A stretch of 6,714 bases of DNA from Deltaproteobacteria bacterium RIFCSPHIGHO2_12_FULL_43_9 (GTDB taxonomy: Bacteria; Bdellovibrionota; O2-12-FULL-43-9): NCBI GenBank assembly GCA_001798265.1, contig MGRR01000029.1, positions 27,857-34,570 of the forward strand, read 5' to 3'. Position numbers and translations under genes: made by a program. Below the pieces are notes generated by a model that was given only the letters and a program-made list of their open reading frames with translations, searched no databases and was not told the origin of the DNA. Of this stretch, positions 1-6,111 are shown piece after piece (the first letter of the stretch is position 1; every line of letters starts with the position of its first letter).

Positions 1-13
1 GGCGTAAATTCGG

Positions 14-19
14 TATAAT
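14..19 (+). promoter_or_regulatory. Possible -10 box for the first FecR-like gene
   Basis: A perfect TATAAT lies about 115 bases before the chosen start of the first gene. The matching -35 element would fall outside the window, so only half of a promoter can be seen. No other gene or terminator lies between it and the gene. Confidence 0.3.
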
Positions 20-133
20 AGTAGCAAGTAGCTAAAGCAGGATCTTAACAATTCTCAACTCGTTGTGCCTCATGTTCGAGCTCAGAATATCTTTATGAAC
101 CATCCAGGTTCTCCAGATCCAATGGGGGGATTT

Positions 134-1045
134 ATGGTCAGGGCTTCGATTATATCCGCTTTTATCGCGTTCCTTGTGGCGCCGGTACTCGGTTTTGCTG
201 CCGGTTTCAATGTTGGCAAAAGCACCCTTACAGTCGCGAAAATCAATGGCGAGGCGACACTTACCGAAAGGGGAGCGCAGATTAAAGGAATTAGTTTGGT
301 TAATTCCCCTCTTAAGCAGGGTGCTTCTTTATATATCGGCCCAAAATCAGAGGTCTGGTTAAAGGTTGTGGAAGAGAGGGATGGGAAGTCATCCTTCTTA
401 AGGCTCTCTACAACATCATGCGGAACCATCTGTAAATATAATTTCTCCACAGGGGTTGTTTCGACATCAGCGTTCAGTAGCGGTGCGGAGTGTGAAAAAA
501 CGCAAAGCTTCCACGATCGCGCAAAAGATATCGCGGGTCTTCCAAAACAGAATTTTTCCCAGGCTCAAACATCCTCGATGGTTTCATTTGTTTCTGGTAA
601 AATTGATAGCAGACAAGAGGGTGAAACTCCGTTGGAGGTTGGACGGGGCCCAGGCGGTGGTTCTCCACAACCACCTCAATATGAAGTGCCATATGAAATG
701 CCCCCGTTAGTTACTGCACCAACTTCTCCGGGAGAAGGAAGGGAGGATAGGGTAGGTAAACTTCTTTCAGGCACTAAGGAAGGCATTGGAATGGGGCAGC
801 AGAGGGAGGGGAGAGCAGGTGCTGGAGAAGAGCCCCCCAAAAGCGAATTGAAAACAGATGGAACAATCTCTAAAATTCCATCTCCAAAAGAGTCGTTGAA
901 TATAGAGACAAGAAGTACGACCGATATTCTTAACCAAAATCTCGGCAGCCAATCCTACGTTCCTGGTTCGAGCACAGTAGCCCCGCTGGGGTCAGGGGCA
1001 ACCGGTAGTGGTGGTAATGCGGGTGGCGGCGGTAACATACCATAA
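134..1045 (+). CDS. Secreted FecR-like domain protein with Gly/Pro-rich tail (paralog 1)
   Basis: This gives 303 residues from the ATG at 134. Translation could run back to a GTG at 65, but the ATG at 134 follows GGGGGGA closely and begins directly with a signal peptide (hydrophobic about residues 5-22, small residues GFAA at the likely cleavage site). Residues about 25-95 form a beta-rich stretch with the FecR-like pattern: a G-x-A-T-L strand, then LKQGASLYIGPKSEVWLKV, then a strand ending in STTSCG. Three cysteines (C96, C100, C120) recur in the downstream paralog, two of them in a CGTxC motif, which suggests a disulfide or metal site in the periplasm. From about residue 160 the protein is low-complexity Pro/Gly/Ser and probably disordered; the conserved patches PPLVTAPTSP and SYVPGSST also recur in the paralog. 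The FecR assignment rests on pattern only. The role is unknown; position next to a CHASE2 cyclase suggests envelope sensing. A CDS is near certain from the paralogy. Confidence 0.85.
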   Translation: MVRASIISAFIAFLVAPVLGFAAGFNVGKSTLTVAKINGEATLTERGAQIKGISLVNSPLKQGASLYIGPKSEVWLKVVEERDGKSSFLRLSTTSCGTICKYNFSTGVVSTSAFSSGAECEKTQSFHDRAKDIAGLPKQNFSQAQTSSMVSFVSGKIDSRQEGETPLEVGRGPGGGSPQPPQYEVPYEMPPLVTAPTSPGEGREDRVGKLLSGTKEGIGMGQQREGRAGAGEEPPKSELKTDGTISKIPSPKESLNIETRSTTDILNQNLGSQSYVPGSSTVAPLGSGATGSGGNAGGGGNIP

Positions 1046-1130
1046 ATACCGTATTCATAATTTCACAATGTGTCTAATAATACGCACGCTCTAGAGCCAG
1101 AATTATCTTCTGTTTTTCCTGTGATTACCT

Positions 1131-1136
1131 TATAAT
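1131..1136 (+). promoter_or_regulatory. Possible -10 box before the second FecR-like gene
   Basis: A perfect TATAAT lies in the 231-base gap between the two paralogs. The region 15-19 bases upstream has no good TTGACA match (TTCTGT at 17-bp spacing), so this is weak. The rest of the gap holds an isolated 10-bp palindrome GCTCTAGAGC (1089-1098), with no adjacent T run, and the inverted repeat at 1221-1258. Confidence 0.25.
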
Positions 1137-1220
1137 AAGAAGAAATATTAAAGTAATTTGTTAAGTTTATTTCTTTTGCCGAAGTGGTCCGTTTTTTCAA
1201 TGCCTTATTACAGAAGAAAA

Positions 1221-1258
1221 GGGGTCAGACCCCTTTATGTAAAAGGGGGTCTGACCCC
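1221..1258. repeat. RAYT/REP-type inverted pair of GGGGTCAGACCCC palindromes
   Basis: The left arm GGGGTCAGACCCCTTT (1221-1236) and the right arm AAAAGGGGGTCTGACCCC (1241-1258) are inverted copies with one extra G, separated by ATGT. Each arm is itself a palindrome around a single central base, so the pair can fold as one long hairpin or as two small ones. From memory, this motif is a widespread dispersed repeat often found with REP-associated tyrosine transposases. It lies 18 bases before the ATG of the second FecR-like gene. It is read through in frame if an upstream GTG (1184) is taken as start, giving a spurious RGQTPL/RGSDPV peptide. Confidence 0.8.
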
Positions 1259-1276
1259 GTAGAAAGTGGGTTGGGT

Positions 1277-2011
1277 ATGTTTAAAGGGGTATCGTTTGTT
1301 ATAGCCATACTTGGTTTTTGTCTCGTTTCATATTCTCTCTTTGCTGCGGAATTCGATGTCGGTGATAGCAATATCAAAATTGAAAAGGTTCGTGGGAGTG
1401 TGACGCTGAATGACAATGGGCGCAGCCTTGCGGGAAGCAGCGTTAGAGATTCCGAATTAAAACCCGGAGCCTATTTAGATCTCGGTCCAAATTCCGAGGT
1501 TTGGTTAAAGGTCATTAAGAAGGTAAGTGGTGAATCATCATACCTCAGAATCTCATCTACAACCTGCGGGACAAGATGCTCATATAATGAGGCGAGGGGG
1601 ATAGTCTCCGCGGTTTCACTCAGCGATGGTGAAGAGTGTAGAAAATCAATCAGCTTTCTTGATCGCGCCAGAGAGGTGGCGGGGATTCAAAAACAAGACA
1701 TGGCTTCTGTCGAAACGGTTGCCCTTGTTTCGTTTACAACGGACAAACCAGAGAAAAAGGGGGATGGGCTACTGCCTGTGGAAGCAAAAATGCCCCCTGC
1801 CGTGTCAGCCCCAACAAGTCCTTATGCTGGCGGTGAGGATAGAGACTACACGTTTGTACCGGGCAGTGGAAATGTGAATGTTGAGGTTCCTCCTTCAAAA
1901 GCCTTAAACACATCAAGTTATATCCCCGGTTCAAGTACAATGACCGCGGGAGGGGGTAGGGTAGCTCCGGCTACGCGAAATGAAGCCATACAACCGAATG
2001 TCACACCCTAA
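1277..2011 (+). CDS. Secreted FecR-like domain protein with CGTxC motif (paralog 2)
   Basis: This gives 244 residues from the ATG at 1277. That start is chosen because the protein then opens with a signal peptide (positive MFK, hydrophobic residues about 5-22, cleavage near LFAA), while the in-frame extension to a GTG at 1184 is encoded by the palindromic repeat. No strong Shine-Dalgarno is visible (GTGGG at 1266-1270), so translation may be weak or shaped by the hairpin. It is clearly a paralog of the upstream gene: shared FDVG/FNVG start of the mature protein, LKPGAYLDLGPNSEVWLKV, ISSTTCGTRC, cysteines C97, C101 and C121, FLDRAREVAG, PPAVSAPTSP and SYIPGSST. The Pro/Gly-rich middle of the tail is about 60 residues shorter than in paralog 1. 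The stop is 31 bases before the cyclase start with no terminator between, so the two are probably co-transcribed. The function is unknown; a periplasmic partner for the CHASE2 sensor is inferred from position. Confidence 0.85.
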   Translation: MFKGVSFVIAILGFCLVSYSLFAAEFDVGDSNIKIEKVRGSVTLNDNGRSLAGSSVRDSELKPGAYLDLGPNSEVWLKVIKKVSGESSYLRISSTTCGTRCSYNEARGIVSAVSLSDGEECRKSISFLDRAREVAGIQKQDMASVETVALVSFTTDKPEKKGDGLLPVEAKMPPAVSAPTSPYAGGEDRDYTFVPGSGNVNVEVPPSKALNTSSYIPGSSTMTAGGGRVAPATRNEAIQPNVTP

Positions 2012-2026
2012 TTAAGGTTCTATTTT

Positions 2027-2046
2027 TCACCCTGAGGCAGGGGTGA
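2027..2046 (+). promoter_or_regulatory. Hairpin over the cyclase Shine-Dalgarno and GTG start
   Basis: TCACCCTG (2027-2034) pairs with CAGGGGTGA (2038-2046) with one bulged G and a three-base loop AGG. The GAGG Shine-Dalgarno (2034-2037) is mostly in the loop, and the GTG start (2043-2045) is inside the 3' arm. In mRNA this could limit cyclase translation. It could equally be a degenerate copy of a dispersed palindromic repeat of the TCACCCTGAG type. Confidence 0.4.
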
Positions 2047-4316
2047 CAGTTAGGGCTCCATTCTGTACAATTCAATATGTGAAGATACGCTTCTCAAGCT
2101 TGCTCATTATTTTATTGTCTGCCGTCTTTGCGCTCCTTTTTATTCTTCAGGACATAAAGGGGATTTCACTTCCGGTCTTCAGGAATCTGGAAAACAATCT
2201 GCTGGATCTGAAATTCAAGGTTCGCGGCTCTCAGCCTGTCTGGCCGGATCAGGTAATCATTGGAATAGATGAAAGGAGCCTTGCGAGGCTTGGGCGCCAT
2301 CCCTGGCCAAGGTCTGTTTATAAGGACCTCTTTTTAAGGCTTGCGGAGTATAAACCAAAAGCAGTTGGAATGGACCTGACATTTGCCGATCCGGATAAGA
2401 CCGCGGAGCAGGCATATTCCCTGTTTCAGAAATTAGAGGAGAAATATTACCAATTTTACGCCAGAGGGGATAACCCTGAATATGAGAACTTTGCCAGTAG
2501 CATGTCATCAGAGCTTCAGATTGACCGCTTCCTTGCTGAGGCAATTAGCAAAGTACCAAATCTTGTTGGTGGATTTTATAACATTTACGACCCGGAAGAG
2601 GCTAAGAAGGTTAAGGTTGGTGAGGGGGATCTATACAGGATATTGGATACCAGTGAGATCAAGGGGGTGCTTTTTCAGGAGGTGCAGGAGGCAACCCTAC
2701 CCCACACAGAGGCATTAAGAACGAGCATTCCTATTATAGCGGCTGCGGTTCCAAAACAGGGATTCGTTGAGCTTATTGCCGATAGGGATGGCGCGATAAG
2801 AAGGACGCTTTTGGTGATACAGAGAAATTTACACTTCTATCCTTCCATCGCGTTTCAGCTTGCCTCGGTAGTCAAGGGTGAGGATATCTCTCTTGAGTTT
2901 GATAGGCGTGGCGTAAAGAATCTTAAGCTTGGGAATCAAGGCATTCCTGTCGACAGATTCGGTTTAATAAATATAAATTTCCTGAAAAGAAACCCCACCT
3001 ATCCGATTTTAAGCTTTTATGATGTTGCGTATGGAGACATCGATAAAAAGCTTATTGAAAATAAGGTTGTATGGGTTGGAGTGACCTCCCCGGTTATTAC
3101 CAAAGAGACCTTCAAAACACCCTATTCGTCATTTACACCCGGTGTGCAGATTCACGCGAATATCGCGGATAATATAGTTAATAAAACCTATCTGGCGCCG
3201 GTTAAAAACAGCTGGGTTTATGAGCTGATTTTAATTTTCGTTCTTGGTGGATTGATGCTCTTCACACTCACGCGGCTAAATCCACTCTGGGCAATGCTTT
3301 CAACACTTATCATGATGGCCGCATCGTTTCTGGGAGACACCTTTTTTCTCTTCTCGAAAAATTTGCTCTTTCAGGAAACAATTCCATTGGTTCAACTGGC
3401 TTCAACCTACCTCATTGTCACAGCATACAGATTCTTTATTGAAGAGAGGGAGTCGAGATTTGTCAGGCACGCATTCAGGCACTATGTTTCCCCGGCAGTT
3501 GTCGATAAAATTATGGAATCCCCGGAACGTCTAGCCCTTGGTGGAGATAAAAAGGTTTTGACCGTTTTGTTCTCCGACATCCGGAATTTTACTCCTCTTT
3601 CCGAGAAGCTTCCCCCAAAAGAGTTGACAAGATTTATAAATGACTACATGAGCGAGATGACCCAGGCTGTTTTTAAACATCAGGGGTTGCTTGATAAGTA
3701 TATGGGTGATGCCCTAATGGCAATTTTTGGCGCCCCCGTCGATGATCCGGAACACCCAATCCACGCGTGTGAAGCAGCGCTTGATATGATCCATAAACTT
3801 CCCCTAATCAGAGAAAGGTGGCCGGTTGATACCATTAACTGTGGAGTTGGGGTTCATACCGGAGAGATGATAGTAGGCAACATGGGTTCGCAGGAGGTGT
3901 TTGATTACACGGTTGTGGGCGACAATGTGAACCTTGGTGCGAGACTGGAAAAGTCCAATAAGGTATACGGAACAAATATTATCCTGAGTGAAGAGACATA
4001 TAATTTAGTGAAAGGAAAGGCGTTCTGCAGAGAGCTTGACTTGATCCGGGTCAGGGGAAAAGAGAAACCTTCGAGAATTTTTGAATTACTTTCTATCGGA
4101 CATGGCGAAGAGAAGGAAAAAGAGCTGGCGGAAAGATTTAATGATGGATTAAATAAATATCGCCAGAGAAAATGGGATGACGCGATTCTGGCATTTAACC
4201 TCTGCCTGAAAATAAAACCAGATGACAACCCCTCAAAACTTTTCATACAACGCGCAGAAGCATTTAGGAAATCCCCACCGGAAGATGCCTGGCAGGGAAT
4301 CTACAAGGCAGGGTAA
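2043..4316 (+). CDS. CHASE2-domain class III adenylate/guanylate cyclase with TPR-like tail
   Basis: This gives 757 residues and makes a cyclic nucleotide (most likely cAMP) from a nucleoside triphosphate at the inner face of the membrane. Layout: one N-terminal helix (about 15-36), an extracytoplasmic CHASE2 sensor (about 38-388, with VIIGIDERSL, HPWPR, AVGMDLTFADPD, PGVQIHANIADNI), three helices (about 392-410, 414-438, 441-462), and a cyclase domain (about 503-685). The catalytic set is complete: metal aspartates D512 (FSDIRNFT) and D556 (KYMGDALMA), base-selecting K552 and T623 (DYTVVGD), transition-state N630 and R634 (NLGARLE). Threonine at 623 places it with class IIIb enzymes, usually adenylate cyclases and often bicarbonate-responsive. 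Residues about 694-745 form a single TPR-like unit (YRQRKWDDAILAFNLCLKIKPDD), common at the end of this family. The GTG at 2043 is preferred for its GAGG ribosome site; a GTG at 2079 gives MKIRF but lacks one. It is the third gene of the cluster after the FecR-like pair. Confidence 0.95.
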   Translation: MTVRAPFCTIQYVKIRFSSLLIILLSAVFALLFILQDIKGISLPVFRNLENNLLDLKFKVRGSQPVWPDQVIIGIDERSLARLGRHPWPRSVYKDLFLRLAEYKPKAVGMDLTFADPDKTAEQAYSLFQKLEEKYYQFYARGDNPEYENFASSMSSELQIDRFLAEAISKVPNLVGGFYNIYDPEEAKKVKVGEGDLYRILDTSEIKGVLFQEVQEATLPHTEALRTSIPIIAAAVPKQGFVELIADRDGAIRRTLLVIQRNLHFYPSIAFQLASVVKGEDISLEFDRRGVKNLKLGNQGIPVDRFGLININFLKRNPTYPILSFYDVAYGDIDKKLIENKVVWVGVTSPVITKETFKTPYSSFTPGVQIHANIADNIVNKTYLAPVKNSWVYELILIFVLGGLMLFTLTRLNPLWAMLSTLIMMAASFLGDTFFLFSKNLLFQETIPLVQLASTYLIVTAYRFFIEERESRFVRHAFRHYVSPAVVDKIMESPERLALGGDKKVLTVLFSDIRNFTPLSEKLPPKELTRFINDYMSEMTQAVFKHQGLLDKYMGDALMAIFGAPVDDPEHPIHACEAALDMIHKLPLIRERWPVDTINCGVGVHTGEMIVGNMGSQEVFDYTVVGDNVNLGARLEKSNKVYGTNIILSEETYNLVKGKAFCRELDLIRVRGKEKPSRIFELLSIGHGEEKEKELAERFNDGLNKYRQRKWDDAILAFNLCLKIKPDDNPSKLFIQRAEAFRKSPPEDAWQGIYKAG

Positions 4317-4317
4317 C

Positions 4318-4342
4318 GTCATGCCCGTGAAAACGGGGATCT
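4318..4342 (+). repeat. GTCAT-type hairpin unit 1 (GAAA loop)
   Basis: This 25-bp unit begins one base after the cyclase stop. ATGCCCGT pairs with ACGGGGAT around GAAA, with one G-G mismatch. It belongs to the same family as the units at 4390-4439 and 5998-6081. In this position it could act as a weak transcription barrier after the cyclase, though no T run follows. Confidence 0.75.
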
Positions 4343-4347
4343 CTTCC

Positions 4348-4385
4348 GTCATTGCGAGGAGCGCTAAGCGCGACGAAGCAATCTC
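4348..4385 (+). repeat. GTCATTGCGAGGAGCG-type dispersed repeat
   Basis: The 38-bp sequence starts GTCATTGCGAGGAGCG and ends CGACGAAGCAATCTC. It folds with outer arms ATTGC/GCAAT and an inner GCGC-TAA-GCGC stem. I recognise this as a non-coding repeat family scattered through many environmental bacterial genomes; one copy is present here. It lies in the convergent intergenic gap. Confidence 0.8.
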
Positions 4386-4389
4386 TTTT

Positions 4390-4439
4390 GTCATCCCGGC
4401 GGAAGCCGGGATCTAGATTCCCGCTTTCGCGGGAATGAC
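4390..4439. repeat. Head-to-head pair of GTCAT-type hairpin units (2 and 3)
   Basis: Two 25-bp units abut with no spacer: 4390-4414 on + (loop GGAA) and 4415-4439 on - (loop GAAA). They form a 50-bp imperfect inverted repeat, and each half also folds alone. The same two-unit arrangement occurs at 6032-6081 with four differences over the shared 52 bases. The - strand half encodes the last residues of the MFS protein (VIPAKAGI), and its stop codon is formed at the unit junction. Confidence 0.85.
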
Positions 4440-5618
4440 AGACGAATCTCTAAGTCTTGGCACCTTAAGAAAGCAAAGAAACAATACGGCTACTGCCGCG
4501 ATTATTGAGTCGATCAGAAACGCGTTGCCCGCGCCATAGTTCTCCCAAATCCAGCCGAAAAGAAAACTGGCGGGAAATGCCAGAATTCCCGTGACTAAAT
4601 GATAAAGCCCGAAGGCTGTTCCATGCGTGTGTGGTTCTATTAAATCCGCGACAAAGGCCCTTTCAGGTCCCTCGGTTAGTCCATAAAAGAGTCCGTAAGT
4701 GATAAAAACAGGGATTAAAAGCGCTGGGCTCGATGTGAAGGCAAACACAAGATAAACAATTGAATAGAGAATCCAGCCGGAAATTATTGAAAACTTTCTG
4801 CCAAAAATATCAGATAGTCTTCCTCCAAGGAGAGAGGTAGTGGTTTTTACAACATGCAGTGCGGCCCACAGAAGTGGAATTAAGCTGACCGGGATGCCGG
4901 AGTTTTTAAGCTTTAACAAAATAAAGGCATCGCTGGAGGTAGCAAGCGTGAAGATTCCGAGAATAGAGAGATAAAAGAGGAAATGCTTTGGCAACCTTGT
5001 GGCCACTTTTGTTTTTACCAGTTCAGGCCCGGCTATTGTCTCAGCAACCCCTTTCGGTGTTTTAGTGGCTGCCAGGATTGCAACAACTGAGAGTAATCCG
5101 GGGATGATTGTTAAAATAAATAGTGGGCGAAAAGCGCCCGGGTAGAGGGAGAGGAAGAGGGCTGCTAACAGAGGGCCGAGAATCGCCCCCATATTATCCA
5201 TGCCCCTATGAAAACCGAAAATCCATCCGCGTGTTTTTGATGTTGTGTAAGTCGCGAGCCACGCGTCCCTTGGGGCGCCACGGACACCCTTTCCAACCCG
5301 GTCAATAAACCTGAGAACCAGTGCCTGCCATGGCAGCGTGATTAATCCTATTAAGGGGCGGATCAGATTGGATAGTCCATATCCAAAGAGTACGAACGGG
5401 CTTCGCCTTCTTACCTTGTCACTGATATAGCCGGCAAAATATTTTGATAAACTCGCGCTCGATTCTGCGACCCCCTCAAAGGTTCCGACAAACAATACGC
5501 TTGCACCGATAACCTCAGTCAGGAAAATGGGAAGCAGGGGATATATCGCATCACCGGCCAGGTCCGTAAGAAGGCTCGCCGCTCCTAGGAACCAGACCGC
5601 CTTTGGAATTTTGAGCAA
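4413..5618 (-). CDS. MFS transporter, MJ1317-like group
   Basis: This gives 401 residues, the usual size for a 12-helix major facilitator. The TTG start at 5618 is supported by a strong AAGGAAG ribosome site six bases upstream. Family motifs are clear: SLLTDLAGDAIYPLLPIFL in helix 1 (15-33), GTFEGVAES (45-53), motif A GYISDKVRRR (63-72) and its second-half echo GGRLSDIFGRK (265-275), DRVGKGVRGAPRDA (106-119), GFHRGMDNMGAILGPL (135-150), and EGPERAFVADL (316-326). These match the MJ1317-like MFS group, whose substrates are mostly unknown; drug or metal efflux is often assumed. It is the second gene of an operon, 11 bases after the stop of the small His-rich gene. The C-terminal VIPAKAGI (394-401) is encoded by a palindromic repeat, so the native end was probably nearer residue 390. 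This should not affect the membrane core. Confidence 0.9.
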   Translation of the reverse strand: MLKIPKAVWFLGAASLLTDLAGDAIYPLLPIFLTEVIGASVLFVGTFEGVAESSASLSKYFAGYISDKVRRRSPFVLFGYGLSNLIRPLIGLITLPWQALVLRFIDRVGKGVRGAPRDAWLATYTTSKTRGWIFGFHRGMDNMGAILGPLLAALFLSLYPGAFRPLFILTIIPGLLSVVAILAATKTPKGVAETIAGPELVKTKVATRLPKHFLFYLSILGIFTLATSSDAFILLKLKNSGIPVSLIPLLWAALHVVKTTTSLLGGRLSDIFGRKFSIISGWILYSIVYLVFAFTSSPALLIPVFITYGLFYGLTEGPERAFVADLIEPHTHGTAFGLYHLVTGILAFPASFLFGWIWENYGAGNAFLIDSIIAAVAVLFLCFLKVPRLRDSSVIPAKAGI

Positions 5619-5629
5619 GATTTACTTCC

Positions 5630-5824
5630 TTACTTATTAAATATCCTCTTTAATTTCAGGAACGCGTAAGCCCCTAAGCCAACGACAAAACAGGCTCCTA
5701 AAATAATCGGGGCTAAATACCCCGCTGAACCATGTGGATGCGCGTGTGGTGCGCCTGGAATGGTATGGGCATAAACATTTGCTGATAATAAGAGAAGTAA
5801 AACGAAAGAACTGGTTCTGAACAT
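5630..5824 (-). CDS. Small secreted/membrane protein with N-terminal His-rich segment
   Basis: This gives 64 residues from an ATG preceded by AAGGGAG five bases upstream. Residues 1-19 look like a signal peptide ending VYA, so the mature protein would begin with H20. The segment HTIPGAPHAHPHG (20-32) carries four histidines (20, 27, 29, 31) and is followed by one membrane helix (about 37-56) and a basic tail KLKRIFNK. The expected topology is a short His-rich head outside the inner membrane and a basic tail inside. Histidines at this spacing suggest binding of Cu, Ni, Co or Zn, which would make the co-transcribed MFS protein a candidate metal-linked transporter; that is inference. If the signal peptide is uncleaved it would be a two-helix protein. 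I do not recognise a named family. Confidence 0.75.
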   Translation of the reverse strand: MFRTSSFVLLLLLSANVYAHTIPGAPHAHPHGSAGYLAPIILGACFVVGLGAYAFLKLKRIFNK

Positions 5825-5851
5825 TGCGGCTCCCTTACGTTTGTTGTTTGT

Positions 5852-5895
5852 TGTAGAAAATACTACATTATCATAGGTTTAATGAAAAGAGTCCT
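5852..5895 (-). promoter_or_regulatory. Candidate promoter and operator-like palindrome for the His-rich/MFS operon
   Basis: Read on the - strand, a -10-like GATAAT (5872-5867) lies 17 bases after AGGACT (5895-5890), which keeps only the GAC core of a -35. Immediately downstream, overlapping the expected start of transcription, is the palindrome TGTAG-N6-CTACA (5852-5867). A repressor site at this position would be typical. No regulator gene is in the window. Confidence 0.35.
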
Positions 5896-5970
5896 GCGGG
5901 GCATTACAAGATTGTCTTAAAAGGTATATTCTCTGGTAGCAGTTTTATGTAAAGTTGTTTCGTTATTCAA

Positions 5971-6103
5971 AACTTAATGTAACTATTCAGCAAATGTGTC
6001 ATCCCTGCGAAAGCAGGGATCTATGATTAATGTCATCCCGGTGAAAACCGGGATCTGGATTCCCGCTTTCGCGGGAATGACAGCTGAATAGTTACAACTT
6101 AAT
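5971..6103. mobile_element. 117-bp MITE-like element with 8-bp target duplication (IS66-like ends)
   Basis: Perfect 13-bp terminal inverted repeats, GTAACTATTCAGC (5979-5991) and GCTGAATAGTTAC (6083-6095), enclose 91 bases that hold only three hairpin units. The element is flanked by perfect 8-bp direct repeats AACTTAAT (5971-5978 and 6096-6103), the hallmark of transposition. Ends beginning GTAA together with 8-bp duplications are features of the IS66 family, so an IS66-type transposase elsewhere in the genome is the likely mobiliser. There is no coding capacity. Insertion was just past the 3' end of the Dps-like gene, whose stop is 8 bases beyond the right duplication. Confidence 0.8.
5998..6081. 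repeat. Three GTCAT-type hairpin units (4, 5 and 6) inside the MITE
   Basis: Unit 4 (5998-6022, +) has the stem ATCCCTGC/GCAGGGAT. Unit 5 (6032-6056, +) has ATCCCGGT/ACCGGGAT. Unit 6 (6057-6081, -) has ATTCCCGC/GCGGGAAT. All three have GAAA loops. Units 5 and 6 are arranged head to head like the pair at 4390-4439. The three units fill nearly the whole interior of the mobile element. Confidence 0.85.
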
Positions 6104-6111
6104 AATATATT

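Noticed and set aside
65..133. Upstream GTG start (65) extending the first FecR-like protein by 23 residues
   Set aside because: The extension lacks a ribosome site and would bury the signal peptide; the ATG at 134 follows a purine run and starts the signal peptide directly.
82..450. Antisense open frame of 122 codons
   Set aside because: It lies opposite the first FecR-like gene, whose protein is conserved in its paralog; no ribosome site or recognisable protein.
1089..1098. Terminator after the first FecR-like gene (GCTCTAGAGC)
   Set aside because: The palindrome has no loop and no adjacent T run; a run of five Ts appears only about 14 bases later.
1184..1276. Upstream GTG start extending the second FecR-like protein by 31 residues
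   Set aside because: Most of the extension is encoded by the palindromic repeat at 1221-1258 and precedes a clear signal peptide.
3905..4246. Antisense open frame of 113 codons
   Set aside because: It lies opposite the cyclase catalytic core and TPR-like tail, which are clearly coding; serine-rich shadow composition.
4222..4416. Open frame on + through the repeat cluster
   Set aside because: It overlaps the cyclase 3' end in another frame and then translates the repeats (ending VIPAEAGI); non-coding repeat translation.
4318..4439. CRISPR array
   Set aside because: Units differ in sequence, orientation and spacing, with no uniform spacers and no cas genes.
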